This document shows, piece by piece, positions 8,586-17,335 of a stretch of 50,400 nt of DNA. A model generated the notes under the pieces. It worked only from the letters and a program-made list of their open reading frames with translations, did not search any database and had not been told where the DNA came from. This DNA is from Anaerolinea sp. (GTDB lineage Bacteria > Chloroflexota > Dehalococcoidia > Tepidiformales > Tepidiformaceae): assembly GCA_013822275.1 (NCBI GenBank), contig PNKC01000016.1:1-50400 (forward strand). Reading direction: 5' to 3'. Position 1 is the stretch's first letter. Each line of letters opens with the position of its first letter. The position numbers and the translations under genes were made by a program.

Positions 8586-9863
8586 TCAGGCAGCAGGCGG
8601 CCGCGCGAGGGCCGTCCGGGGTTGAACCCTCGCCCCCAGGAATTGGCGGTGGGCGGCAACCAGGAGAAGGACGCCGGCGATAACCAGCCAGCCCAGCATG
8701 GGCAGGAGCATGGTCAGGCCAAGCGCGCCGCCAGCCAGGCCCGCGAGTGCAGTCGCAGCCTGGGCGAGGCCGATTGAAAGCGGGAACAGGCTCAGCACCC
8801 GGCCGCGCATCTCATCGGCAACGAGATGCTGTACCAGCGTGGAGGCAACGAGGCTTGTCCCCGTGAACGCGAAGCCCATGCCATAGTCCGAGACGGCCGT
8901 GAGCGGGATGAAGCGTGAGTAGCCGAATCCAAGGATGGCGACGCCAAACGTGAGGCCGGCCACGGCCAGGCTTCCGCCGCGAAGGGCAAGGCCCCCTGCC
9001 CGGGCCAGGAGGAGGCTGGCGGTGAAGGAACCCAGCCCCCACGTCGCGCCCATCAACCCAACCTGGGCTGGCGTGAAGCCAAGCACTTCGATTTCGAACA
9101 TCGGCCCAAGTGGGGTGGCGACGGGCATGCCGATGACCTGGACCACGAGCACGACCGACACGATCGCGAGGATAGGCCGGTGTGAGCGTGTGTAGGCGAG
9201 ACCGTCGCGAATGCTGGCGAACATGGTCCGGGAAGCCCCTGGCGCTGCTCCTCCCGGCAGGCGCAGCATGGCGATCAGCGGCAGGATCCCGACCCACACC
9301 ACAAGCGTGGAGGCGTAGACCGTGCCAGGCGGCAGCAGTTCGTTCATTACCCCGGCAACCGGGAGCGAGAGTGGCATGGTCAACTGACTCGCTATGGCCA
9401 GCAGGGCGATAGCGGCGCCGACGTTTTCGACGCCGGCCGCCGCCGGGATGCTGGCGCTGCGGGCCGGCGAATCGATCGACTGCACCCCGGCCGCAAAGAA
9501 AGTGACGGCTGCGACGAAACCGACACTCGCCGCGCCCCCGGGCTCAAGGATCATGAGCACGGCGATCAGCCCATGCAGGATCAGCGAAAGTGACTCGCAG
9601 ACCAGGAGGACCCGTTTTCGCCGGGCGCGATCCGCGATCGCGCCGCCAACAAGGCTGAAAACAACCATCCCTGCCCCGCGGCTGCCGGCGAGGATGCTGG
9701 AATAAAGGACGGCCGAACCGGGAAACCGCTCGCTCACCCAGAAGACTTGAGTCATGAGATGGAGGGGCAGGAGCACGCCGACGAGCGCCGAGCCAGCGAG
9801 CAGCAAACGGAAGTCGCGATGTTGGAGAGGCCTCAGCGCGGGCCGCGACCCCAGTCTTCCCAT
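8586..9863 (-). CDS. MFS transporter, EntS-like exporter family
   Basis: A 425-residue polytopic protein with about twelve hydrophobic helices. The loop between helices 2 and 3 carries GGAIADRARRKRVLL, the MFS motif A, and the second half has a related ADEMRGRVLSLFPL loop; the latter is typical of the enterobactin-exporter-like (MFS_3) group. Such proteins export siderophores, drugs or small acids by proton antiport; the substrate here is unknown. It ends tail-to-tail with nosY and is divergent from the Crp/Fnr gene, so its promoter shares the 9864-10007 region with that regulator. No clear ribosome-binding site precedes the ATG at 9863. Confidence 0.85.
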   Translation of the reverse strand: MGRLGSRPALRPLQHRDFRLLLAGSALVGVLLPLHLMTQVFWVSERFPGSAVLYSSILAGSRGAGMVVFSLVGGAIADRARRKRVLLVCESLSLILHGLIAVLMILEPGGAASVGFVAAVTFFAAGVQSIDSPARSASIPAAAGVENVGAAIALLAIASQLTMPLSLPVAGVMNELLPPGTVYASTLVVWVGILPLIAMLRLPGGAAPGASRTMFASIRDGLAYTRSHRPILAIVSVVLVVQVIGMPVATPLGPMFEIEVLGFTPAQVGLMGATWGLGSFTASLLLARAGGLALRGGSLAVAGLTFGVAILGFGYSRFIPLTAVSDYGMGFAFTGTSLVASTLVQHLVADEMRGRVLSLFPLSIGLAQAATALAGLAGGALGLTMLLPMLGWLVIAGVLLLVAAHRQFLGARVQPRTALARPPAA

Positions 9864-9894
9864 CGAGGAATGCCACCACGGCAGCGAAAGAAGC

Positions 9895-9900
9895 TATAAT
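9895..9900 (+). promoter_or_regulatory. candidate -10 box before the Crp/Fnr gene
   Basis: A perfect TATAAT lies in the 144-base divergent region, about 107 bases before the regulator's start. No convincing -35 is found at the usual distance. If it is used, the palindrome at 9948-9961 would lie downstream of the start site, which would suit negative autoregulation. Confidence 0.35.
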
Positions 9901-9947
9901 GCGCCACGTCATATGTGGTTGCGGCTTTCGATAGGCGGCATCCACAC

Positions 9948-9961
9948 GTGACATTGGTCAC
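9948..9961. promoter_or_regulatory. Crp/Fnr-type palindrome before the regulator's own gene
   Basis: GTGACATTGGTCAC is a perfect inverted repeat (GTGAC-N4-GTCAC) 46 bases before the regulator's start codon at 10008. It is the best GTGAC match in the window and suggests autoregulation, or control of the divergent MFS gene. The repeat is seen directly; its use is inferred. Confidence 0.6.
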
Positions 9962-10007
9962 ATGAATGTCGCACGTGGATAATCAAAGTCAGATCGAGGT
10001 AGCAGAT

Positions 10008-10796
10008 ATGACGAGATCGACGGCAGCACCAGGCCGGGCGGTCGCCCTAAACCACGAACGGACGGTAACCGCGCTGGGACAATGCCCGCTCCTGACGGGC
10101 CTCGCCCGTGAGGAGATCGAAGGGATCCTTGCCCGCTCAACGGTCCAGCACTTCCCGGCGCAGCGGCGGGTATTTGAGGAAGGCGGCCGCTCACGCGGCG
10201 CCTGGGTGGTCACTGCCGGGCGTGTCCGGCTCCACCACCTGATGGCGGATGGCCGCCAGCACGTAGGCGGATTCCGCTCCCCGGGTTCGGTGCTCGAACT
10301 CACCTCCGCTCTGGACGGCCGTCCCTACATGTCAACAGCCACGGCGCTGGAGTCATCCGAGATGGTCCTGGTGCCTCGCGCACTCGTTTCGGAGCTGGCG
10401 CGGAATTACCCCATTACGGTCCGCAACGCAATCGAACAGCTCTGTCTCGAAGTCCGGCAACGGGACATTACGACAGCGATCGCCTCGCTGAAGGATGCTC
10501 GCGGACGCATCGGCTGCACGCTCCTCTGGTTGGCGACGCAGTTTGGCGTGGACGACGGGAAGACGACCCGAATCGACTACCGCCTTACGCGTCAGGATAT
10601 CGCCGACCGCTCGGGTGTGACGATCGAAACGGCGATCCGCGTTATGTCGGACCTTCAGCGCCGCGGCATCATCCGCACCCACTCGCAGATCATCGAAATC
10701 CTGGACATCGAAAAGATGCGGGACCCGGCCCGCTGCGAAGAATGCCAGTTCGATTGCTCGGTGTTCGCCTCGGGCACGCCGCAACTTATTCGCTAG
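10008..10796 (+). CDS. Crp/Fnr-family transcription regulator with C-terminal Cys motif
   Basis: The 262-residue protein has an N-terminal cyclic-nucleotide-binding-type beta-roll (residues 25-130), a long dimerisation helix and a winged HTH with RLTRQDIADRSGVTIETAIRVM. The recognition helix retains the Glu and Arg (ETAIR) that in CRP/FNR contact TGA of the half-site. After the HTH there is CEECQFDC with Cys243, Cys246 and Cys250 (C-x2-C-x3-C); Cys26 and others could complete an iron-sulfur site. It lacks FNR's N-terminal cysteine cluster. ATG at 10008 was chosen because GAGGT lies seven bases upstream; an in-frame ATG at 9966 would add 14 residues. It is flanked by nos and molybdoenzyme genes that share a palindrome, so it is the likely regulator of both. 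Signal sensed (O2, NO or redox) is unknown. Confidence 0.88.
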   Translation: MTRSTAAPGRAVALNHERTVTALGQCPLLTGLAREEIEGILARSTVQHFPAQRRVFEEGGRSRGAWVVTAGRVRLHHLMADGRQHVGGFRSPGSVLELTSALDGRPYMSTATALESSEMVLVPRALVSELARNYPITVRNAIEQLCLEVRQRDITTAIASLKDARGRIGCTLLWLATQFGVDDGKTTRIDYRLTRQDIADRSGVTIETAIRVMSDLQRRGIIRTHSQIIEILDIEKMRDPARCEECQFDCSVFASGTPQLIR

Positions 10797-10797
10797 C

Positions 10798-10817
10798 GCC
10801 CCGCCGGTTCGCGGGGC
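10798..10817 (+). terminator. GC-rich hairpin after the Crp/Fnr gene
   Basis: GCCCCGC-CGGTTC-GCGGGGC forms a seven-pair stem immediately after the stop codon. There is no T-run, so intrinsic termination is uncertain. Confidence 0.35.
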
Positions 10818-10833
10818 TGCCTGCCCACGGATC

Positions 10834-10847
10834 ATGACCGCCGTCAT
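10834..10847. promoter_or_regulatory. Crp/Fnr-type palindrome before molybdoenzyme alpha 1
   Basis: ATGACCGCCGTCAT is a perfect inverted repeat (ATGAC-N4-GTCAT), 136 bases before the start codon at 10984. The five-base arms match the site at 13836-13849 exactly while the spacer differs, which argues for a protein site rather than a copied sequence. Confidence 0.6.
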
Positions 10848-10983
10848 AGCCGCGAGCCTGCAGCACTGCCACGCTCTGCTCGCCCGGGAGCTTCGCCACC
10901 CATAGCGAAGCACGGGGCGAATCCGCTCGGCCCAGGTGCCCCGGGCGCTTCTCCCACGGCCGGGCGAAGAGAGGCGGTCCCTG

Positions 10984-13752
10984 ATGGCTACCCTGCAAAC
11001 TGAGATTCAAACCGGAACAAACGGCGGACCCTATCGCGCCCGCTGGGATTGGGACGAGGTGCGCTGGGCGTCCCACTGTATCGATTGCTACCCCGGCAAC
11101 TGCCCCATGCGCGTCTACCTTAAGGATGGCGCGGTGGTGCGCGAGGAATCAGCCGCGGTGTTCCCCACGTACGAGCCCGGCGTCCCGGATATGAACCCCA
11201 TGGGCTGCCAAAAGGGTGTCGCCTGGTCCCGCATGGTGAAAGGGGATGAGCGCGTGCTCTACCCGCTAAAGCGTGTTGGCCCGCGGGGTTCCGGGAGCTG
11301 GGAGCGCATCTCGTGGGACCAGGCAACAACCGAGATCGCGGACAAGATCCTTGACGCTGTTGAGGAAGTGGGCGCGGAGTCAATCATGGCGCCGAGCGGC
11401 TGCAACATCCCACCCGCGGCGGGCGCGGCGCGCGGTGTCTTCCTCTCTACCGTCGGCGGCCTCACCACTGATGTGAACGCGGAGATGAATGACTTCGCGC
11501 CCGGCTACTACATGACGTACGGTTCGTTCGACCCCGTCAGCAGCGTCGACGACTGGTTCCATTCGGAACTGTTCATCATCTGGGCCGGCAACCCCAACTA
11601 CACCCGCATCCCCCATGTCCACTTCGTCAATGAAGCGCGCTACAAGGGGACCGAGGTGGTCGTGATCGCCCCGGACGTCTCGCCTTCGTCGGTCCACGCG
11701 GACTTCCACGTGCCGGTGAAGGTGGGCAGCGACGCAGCACTCGCCCTGGCGATGGCAAAGATCGTGATCGACGAAGGGCTCACCGATGAGACCTTCGTCC
11801 GTGAGCAGACCGACCTGCCGCTGCTGGTAAACGTCGCCTCGAACCGCTACCTTCGCCAGTCCGACCTCGAAGCGGGCGGCAGCGAAGAGCAGTTCTACGC
11901 CTGGGACGAAGTTGCGGCCGCGATCACGCCTGCCTCGCGCCGGGACCTCGGATGGGGCACGGTGCGCCCCGCGCTGGCGGGCGAGTTCCAGGTGAAAGGC
12001 GTCAATGGGACGCTCACCGTCACGCCTGTCTTCGCCTTGATTCGCCGGCGGTTGGCCACCTACACACCCGAATACGCCCAGGGGATAACGGGCGTCCACC
12101 CGGACACGACAAGGCTCCTGGCGAGGAAGATCGCGTCGCGGAAGACGGGAATCCTCTCCGCCCTCGGGGGCATGGGGAAGCACTACCACGGCGACTTAAT
12201 GGAACGGTCGCAGTTGCTCCTCTTGGCGCTCACCGGGAACTGGGGGAAGCAGGGCACGGGCGTGCGCGCCTGGCTCGCCGGCCTGTTCGACGGCTCGGCC
12301 ACCTTCACCCTCAAGAGCAAGCGCGGGCCGGACGAAGTGGTGGGACTGCTCGACATGCGGGAGCAGATGGTGAATGCAGCGATCGCGCAGGACCCTTCGT
12401 TGACTCCACTGCTGGTGTCGGTTGGGCAGTCGCGGGCGTCCTCCATGGGGCTCATCCCGCCGGTTTTCTGGTGGTACCACCACGTGGGCTACAAGCCGGC
12501 ATGGGAGCGCGCCGACTGGCACGACCCGAGCATGACGCGCCCCTTCGCTGACTATTTCCAGGAAGCTTCGACGAGCGGCTGGTGGAGCGGCGTGGACGTG
12601 CCGCGGGCGAACCAGCCAACGCGCGTGCTCATTGAGATGGGCGGCAACGTCCTGCGCCGGACGCGTGGCGGAAGCAAGATGCTGCTCGACAAACTCTGGC
12701 CGCAACTGACCTGTGTCGCCACCTTCGAAGTGCGCATGAGCACGACGGCCCTCTACTCCGACTATGTCCTGCCCTGCTCCCAGTGGTACGAGAAGATCGG
12801 TTTCGGCATCCCCAGCACCCACGTCATGCACCTGACCTTCTCCGACAAGGCGGTCGAGCCGCCCGGAGAGTCGGTACATGAATGGGAAGCCTTCAGGCGG
12901 CTGGCGGAGAAAGTCCAGGAGCGGGCGCGGGCGCGCGGGATCAAGCCTTACACCGACTCGCGCGGCGGGCAGCGCGACCCCGCGAACGCGCTCGAGGCCT
13001 ACACGCGCAAAGGCGTGTTCGTGGACGAGGAGATCATCGCCGACGAGATGATCCGGGACAGCGCCCTGACCGGGACTCTGCCCGCCAACGCGAGCCTGGA
13101 AGACATCCGCAAAAACGGGTTCTACCGCTGGCAGGGCCTGGGCATCAACGCCCGGGTTATCGCCCAGGCCACGGAGCCGAAACCGGACGAAACGTTCGTG
13201 CCGTTCCGCGACCACGTCGAACGCGGAGAGCCGTACCCCACCCTCTCTCGGCGGGCACAGTTCCTGATCGAACACCCCTGGTTCATGGAGGCAGACGAAC
13301 ACCTGCCTCGCCACAAGGACCCGCCCCGGATGGGTGGCGACTATCCTTTCCAGATCACCAGCGGCCACAACCGCTGGAGCATCCACTCGCTCAACGCCGC
13401 CTCGCAGATCATGCTGGACACCCACCGCGGTACGCCCCATCTCGTGGTCAACAGCGGCGATGCCACCCGCCTGGGCGTCGCGGACGGCGTCATGGTGCGC
13501 GTCTTCAACGACATGGGTGAGTTCCAGGTGCCGGCCCTGCTGTCACCGAGCGCCCAACCGGGCCAGGTCGTGATGTACAACGGCTGGGACCCCTACCAAT
13601 TCCCCAACTGGGCCGGCCCGAACGACATCGAACCCGGGATGATCAAGTGGTTGCACCTGGCCGGCGGGTACGGCCACCTGCGCTACTGGGTCACCGAGTG
13701 GCAGCCGTCGCCCGTAATGCGAAGCACGCGCGTCGGGATCGAAGCCGTGTGA
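10984..13752 (+). CDS. type II DMSO-reductase-family molybdoenzyme catalytic subunit (alpha 1)
   Basis: This 922-residue protein is a bis-MGD molybdenum oxidoreductase. The N-terminal iron-sulfur region reads SHCIDCYPGNCPM...GCQKG (His31, Cys32, Cys35, Cys40, Cys75), giving H-C-x2-C-x4-C instead of the usual type II H-x3-C-x3-C. A conserved NDF at 169-171 offers Asp170 as the probable Mo ligand, as in NarG and ethylbenzene dehydrogenase. The C-terminal cofactor domain has SGHNRWSIHS and YNGWDPYQFPNW. There is no Tat or Sec signal, so it should be cytoplasmic. ATG 10984 follows GAGAGGCGG. It is a single-gene unit with its own palindrome and terminator and no beta or gamma genes, so it may share the electron-transfer subunits made from the next operon. 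The substrate is unknown. Confidence 0.9.
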   Translation: MATLQTEIQTGTNGGPYRARWDWDEVRWASHCIDCYPGNCPMRVYLKDGAVVREESAAVFPTYEPGVPDMNPMGCQKGVAWSRMVKGDERVLYPLKRVGPRGSGSWERISWDQATTEIADKILDAVEEVGAESIMAPSGCNIPPAAGAARGVFLSTVGGLTTDVNAEMNDFAPGYYMTYGSFDPVSSVDDWFHSELFIIWAGNPNYTRIPHVHFVNEARYKGTEVVVIAPDVSPSSVHADFHVPVKVGSDAALALAMAKIVIDEGLTDETFVREQTDLPLLVNVASNRYLRQSDLEAGGSEEQFYAWDEVAAAITPASRRDLGWGTVRPALAGEFQVKGVNGTLTVTPVFALIRRRLATYTPEYAQGITGVHPDTTRLLARKIASRKTGILSALGGMGKHYHGDLMERSQLLLLALTGNWGKQGTGVRAWLAGLFDGSATFTLKSKRGPDEVVGLLDMREQMVNAAIAQDPSLTPLLVSVGQSRASSMGLIPPVFWWYHHVGYKPAWERADWHDPSMTRPFADYFQEASTSGWWSGVDVPRANQPTRVLIEMGGNVLRRTRGGSKMLLDKLWPQLTCVATFEVRMSTTALYSDYVLPCSQWYEKIGFGIPSTHVMHLTFSDKAVEPPGESVHEWEAFRRLAEKVQERARARGIKPYTDSRGGQRDPANALEAYTRKGVFVDEEIIADEMIRDSALTGTLPANASLEDIRKNGFYRWQGLGINARVIAQATEPKPDETFVPFRDHVERGEPYPTLSRRAQFLIEHPWFMEADEHLPRHKDPPRMGGDYPFQITSGHNRWSIHSLNAASQIMLDTHRGTPHLVVNSGDATRLGVADGVMVRVFNDMGEFQVPALLSPSAQPGQVVMYNGWDPYQFPNWAGPNDIEPGMIKWLHLAGGYGHLRYWVTEWQPSPVMRSTRVGIEAV

Positions 13753-13777
13753 GTCGATTCCTCGAGCTCGGGACCCG

Positions 13778-13806
13778 AAAAGGGGCGCCACGGCGGCGCC
13801 CCTTTT
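13778..13806 (+). terminator. strong intrinsic terminator after alpha 1
   Basis: A 12-base perfect inverted repeat (AAAAGGGGCGCC, loop ACGGC, GGCGCCCCTTTT) begins 25 bases after the alpha 1 stop. The GC stem followed by TTTT is a standard Rho-independent terminator, and it separates alpha 1 from the next operon. Confidence 0.9.
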
Positions 13807-13834
13807 CCGATCAAACTCGGGGCCGATAGCCGGA

Positions 13835-13850
13835 TATGACCCCAGTCATA
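13835..13850. promoter_or_regulatory. Crp/Fnr-type palindrome before the alpha 2 operon
   Basis: TATGACCCCAGTCATA is a perfect 16-base inverted repeat around a four-base spacer, 35 bases before the alpha 2 start codon. If bound at -41.5, transcription would start near 13884, two bases before the ATG, implying a leaderless message; no ribosome-binding site is visible there, which agrees. Confidence 0.62.
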
Positions 13851-13885
13851 ACCCGCATCGATGCGGCACCCGCACCATCCCGCCC

Positions 13886-16741
13886 ATGACAGCCACCGCC
13901 GAATCCGAGGTCGTCTACACCAGTGCCCAGGATCTCTACCGCGAGAAGTGGGACTGGGATGCCGTCTACTGGGGCACGCACTGCGTGGACTGCTATCCCG
14001 GCAACTGCCCGATGCGGGTCTACGTGAAGGACGGCCTCGTCTGGCGTGAAGAACAGTCCGGCACGTTCCAGACAATCGAACCGGGCGTGCCTGATTTTAA
14101 CCCGATGGGATGCCAGAAAGGCGCCTCCTGGAGCCAGTCGCTCTACGGCCCGGACCGCGTCCTCTACCCTTTGAAGCGCGTGGGCGAACGCGGCGAGGGC
14201 CGCTGGAACCGCGTGACCTGGGACGACGCCCTGGGGGACATCGCCGACAAGATGATCGACGCGATCGAGGCTGGCGGCCCCAGGACGATCGCACACGAAG
14301 GCACGCCTGAGATGGCGACGGTCCTCCCGACGGGGAAGTTCTTCAGTGTCCTTGGCGGCCATGGCCTGGACCTCAACGGGTCGATCAACGACTTCTCGAT
14401 TGGCCTCTACGAGACCTTTGGCCGGTTTAGCGCGGTCTCCTCCGCGGACGACTGGTTCCACTCCGAAGTAATTCTGATCTGGCACATGAACCCGGTGTTC
14501 ACGCGGATCCCGTTCTACCACTTCATCGCGGAGGCGAGGTACAACGGCGCGGAGGTCATCAACATCTCTCCGGACGTGAACCCGTCGCATCTCCACGCGG
14601 ATATGCAGGTACCGATCAACGGCGCCAGCGACGCTGCCTTCGGGCTCGCTCTCGTCCAGGTCATGTTCGCGGAGGACATCGCGCACTGGCAGTTCCTCCG
14701 CGAACAGACGGACCTCGGCTTCCTCGTCCGGCTCGACAACAAGCGCTACCTGCGCCAGACGGATGTCGAAGGCAAGGGCCTGGAAGACCAGTTGTATCAG
14801 TGGTCGCCCGGATCAGGCCTGCGCAAAGCCGACCGCGGGAATATGCACCTTAAAGGCGTCGAAATAGCCCTGGAGGGCACCTACGAGGTGCATCTCGCCA
14901 ACGGCTCGACAGTCCAGGTACGGCCAGCATTCGAGCTTCTCCGGGCCCACCTCAACGAGAACTTCACGCCTGAAAAGCAGCAGGCGATCACCGGTGTCCA
15001 CCCGGATGTCGTCAGGGACATCGCGCGCAAAGTAGCGACGCACAAGACGAACATCATGATGGGCTACAACGCCTGCAAGTTCTTCCACGGCGACCTGATC
15101 GAACGCGCCCTCGCGCTGGTGCTCGCAGCGAGCGGGAACTGGGGAAAGAAGGGCACGGGCATCCGCTGCTGGGCATCGGGCATGCACGACGGCGCGTTCA
15201 TCGCAATCAACAAGCCGGGCCCGGGTGCGGCGAACACGGAGATGGTGCTTTCCGGGCGGGATGCGGGAATCGCGGCCATGAAGGCCACCGACGCCACGAT
15301 GACCACCGAAATCGCGGTCAAGAAGCTCGGCCAGCTTTCCCAGAAGTTCCAGCGTGTGCCCGGCGGGCTCGCCGCACTGGCCGGGGGCGAGCAGCGGGGC
15401 CGGGACGAAGCTCCAAGCGGTTCAACGTCCTCTCCTCCGGCATTCTGGTGGTACTGGCAGGGCGGCTACAAAGAGCGTTGGAACAAACAGGGCTGGGGCG
15501 ATGACTCGCTTCCCCGGACGTTCGACGAGTATTTCAACGAAGCCAGGGCAAAAGGCTGGTGGGAGGGCCTGGACCATCCCCGCGAGGACGAATCCCCGCG
15601 CGTGCTCATCGAATGCGGAGGCAACATGCTCCGGCGCACGCGTGGCGGCAAGGCTGCCCTCATCCCCACGCTCTGGCCGAAGCTCGACCTGATTGTCTCG
15701 ATTGACTTCCGGATCAGCCAGACGGGGCTCTACGCCGACTACATCCTCCCGGCGGCGCAGCACTACGAAAAGATCGGCTTCCACATCCCCACGCCGCACG
15801 TGATGAACCTGACCTTCAGCGACAAAGCCGCCGAGCCAGCCGGCGAATCAAAGAACGAGTGGGACCTCTACCACGCCCTGTTCCTGAAGCTGGCGGAGCG
15901 CGCGGACGCCCGAGGGCTCACATCCTACAAGGACAGCTCCGGCCAGGACCGCTTCTTCGCCGCCCTCCCCGACGCGTATTCGATGAAAGGCTTCCTCCTG
16001 GACGAAGAACGCCTGGCGGACGAGCAGATGCGCGATTCAGCCTTGGCGGGGACGCTGCCCATGGGCACCAACCTGCGCACGCTCCGGGAAAAAGGCCACG
16101 TCCGCTTCATCGATTGGGGGCTTGCGCCGATGGCCCTGGCCCAGGCGTCCCCCATCAAGCCCGACGAGACGCACGCCCCGTTCCGCGACAACGTCGAAAC
16201 AGGCTCCCCGTTCCCGACGTACGCCCGGCGGGCCCAGTTCTACATCGACCACGAGTGGTTCCTGGAGGCGCACGAGGAACTACCCACGTACAAGCCCAAC
16301 CCGGACATGGGTGGCAACTACCCGATCGGCATGACCTCCGGCCACAACCGCTGGAGCATCCACGCGATGAACACCGGCAACCCGGTGATCCTGGGGACGC
16401 ACCGCGGTCAGCCCGATGTCACGATCAACACCGGCGATGCGGCCGCCCGGGGCATTGCCGACGGGGACCTGATTCGCGTCTTCAACGACATCAGTTCGTT
16501 CAAAGCCCACGCTCGCGTCGCCCCGAACGTCAAGCCGGGCCAGCTCGTCTCCTACAACGGCTGGGACGGCTTCCAGTACGACGACTGGAGCGGCGCGAAC
16601 GAAATCGAGGCCGGAATGGTGAAGTGGATCGGCTTCGCCGGTGGCTACGGCCACCTGAGCCATCTTTCAACCGAATGGCAGCCCGTACCCGCGGACCGCT
16701 GGGTGCGCTGTGACTACGAAAAAGTAGAGGTGCAAGCATGA
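13886..16741 (+). CDS. type II DMSO-reductase-family molybdoenzyme catalytic subunit (alpha 2)
   Basis: A 951-residue bis-MGD molybdenum oxidoreductase closely resembling alpha 1: LYREKWDWDAVYWGTHC at the N-terminus, iron-sulfur ligands His32/Cys33/Cys36/Cys41 and Cys76, Mo-ligand candidate Asp169 in INDFS, and C-terminal SGHNRWSIHA and YNGWDGFQYDDW. It has an extra segment near residues 455-510 not present in alpha 1, followed by the shared PPAFWWYW. No export signal is visible. No ribosome-binding site precedes the ATG, and the palindrome at 13835 is very close, so translation may be leaderless. Its stop overlaps the gamma gene start (ATGA), and gamma, beta and chaperone follow. It most likely catalyses hydroxylation, dehydrogenation or reductive chemistry on an organic substrate that cannot be specified from sequence. 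Confidence 0.92.
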   Translation: MTATAESEVVYTSAQDLYREKWDWDAVYWGTHCVDCYPGNCPMRVYVKDGLVWREEQSGTFQTIEPGVPDFNPMGCQKGASWSQSLYGPDRVLYPLKRVGERGEGRWNRVTWDDALGDIADKMIDAIEAGGPRTIAHEGTPEMATVLPTGKFFSVLGGHGLDLNGSINDFSIGLYETFGRFSAVSSADDWFHSEVILIWHMNPVFTRIPFYHFIAEARYNGAEVINISPDVNPSHLHADMQVPINGASDAAFGLALVQVMFAEDIAHWQFLREQTDLGFLVRLDNKRYLRQTDVEGKGLEDQLYQWSPGSGLRKADRGNMHLKGVEIALEGTYEVHLANGSTVQVRPAFELLRAHLNENFTPEKQQAITGVHPDVVRDIARKVATHKTNIMMGYNACKFFHGDLIERALALVLAASGNWGKKGTGIRCWASGMHDGAFIAINKPGPGAANTEMVLSGRDAGIAAMKATDATMTTEIAVKKLGQLSQKFQRVPGGLAALAGGEQRGRDEAPSGSTSSPPAFWWYWQGGYKERWNKQGWGDDSLPRTFDEYFNEARAKGWWEGLDHPREDESPRVLIECGGNMLRRTRGGKAALIPTLWPKLDLIVSIDFRISQTGLYADYILPAAQHYEKIGFHIPTPHVMNLTFSDKAAEPAGESKNEWDLYHALFLKLAERADARGLTSYKDSSGQDRFFAALPDAYSMKGFLLDEERLADEQMRDSALAGTLPMGTNLRTLREKGHVRFIDWGLAPMALAQASPIKPDETHAPFRDNVETGSPFPTYARRAQFYIDHEWFLEAHEELPTYKPNPDMGGNYPIGMTSGHNRWSIHAMNTGNPVILGTHRGQPDVTINTGDAAARGIADGDLIRVFNDISSFKAHARVAPNVKPGQLVSYNGWDGFQYDDWSGANEIEAGMVKWIGFAGGYGHLSHLSTEWQPVPADRWVRCDYEKVEVQA

Positions 16742-17325
16742 AAGTTGCAAAACTCAGCGGCGCGCTCGCCGACCCGCAATGGGCCGGGTGGAGCGGGGCA
16801 GACGGCGCGACGGTCGCCCTGAAACCCGTCGCCCTCGAATCGCAGCCAAACGCCTACATCCGCGAAGCGTGGAAAGACCGGGACTACGGCCAGGTTGCCG
16901 AAGGCCAGGTCAAAGCCGCCAGCGACGGAGAACGGCTTTACCTGCGGGTGGAGTGGCCAGACGACCCGGCGCCAAACGCCGAATTCCAGGACGCGGTGAG
17001 CGCCATCTTCCCGACGAACGGCAGTGGCGTCCTGGCCACGCTCGGGGACGCCGACAAGCCGCTCGTCCTCTGGTTCTGGGAGAACGGCCGCCCGGAAGCC
17101 CTGCGCCTCATCTCCCGCGGCCCCGGCGTATTCCGCAGGGATACCGGCGACGGTGTCGCCGCCGCGGGTGTGCTCGCGGACGGGCGCTGGAGCGTCGTCC
17201 TCAGCGGTCCCGCGGCAATCGGCGCGAAGGGCAAGGTTGGACTCGCCGTCTGGAACGGCTCGAACGACGAGCGCGCGGGGCTTGCGGCGGTCAGCCGCGA
17301 ATGGCTCCCGCTCGAGATGGACTGA
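16738..17325 (+). CDS. ethylbenzene-dehydrogenase-type gamma subunit, apparently lacking haem ligands (gamma 1)
   Basis: This 195-residue protein has the EB_dh fold pattern: W-x-DY start, ERLYLRVEWPDD strand, DAVSAIFPTNG, LVLWFWENG, and the closing VGLAVWNGSNDERAGL. In EbdC the haem b is held by Met and Lys. Compared with the second gamma (27275-27934), the Met position is Leu102 (TLGD versus TMGD) and the Lys position is Ala183 (GLAAVS versus GLKSHT). The protein therefore may not bind haem in the known way. It also lacks the Sec signal found in exported gamma subunits. It is translationally coupled to alpha 2 and is followed by beta after ten bases. Family assignment rests on pattern and gene order; the ligand loss is an alignment by eye. 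Confidence 0.8.
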   Translation: MKVAKLSGALADPQWAGWSGADGATVALKPVALESQPNAYIREAWKDRDYGQVAEGQVKAASDGERLYLRVEWPDDPAPNAEFQDAVSAIFPTNGSGVLATLGDADKPLVLWFWENGRPEALRLISRGPGVFRRDTGDGVAAAGVLADGRWSVVLSGPAAIGAKGKVGLAVWNGSNDERAGLAAVSREWLPLEMD

Positions 17326-17335
17326 GGAGGGCACC

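Noticed and set aside
9895..9900. Full sigma-70 promoter before the Crp/Fnr gene
   Set aside because: TATAAT is perfect but no -35 is at 16-18 bases, so only the -10 box is reported.
10984..13752. Nitrate reductase NarG
   Set aside because: N-terminus and Asp ligand are NarG-like, but length (922 versus about 1240) and the absence of NarI and NarJ neighbours do not fit.
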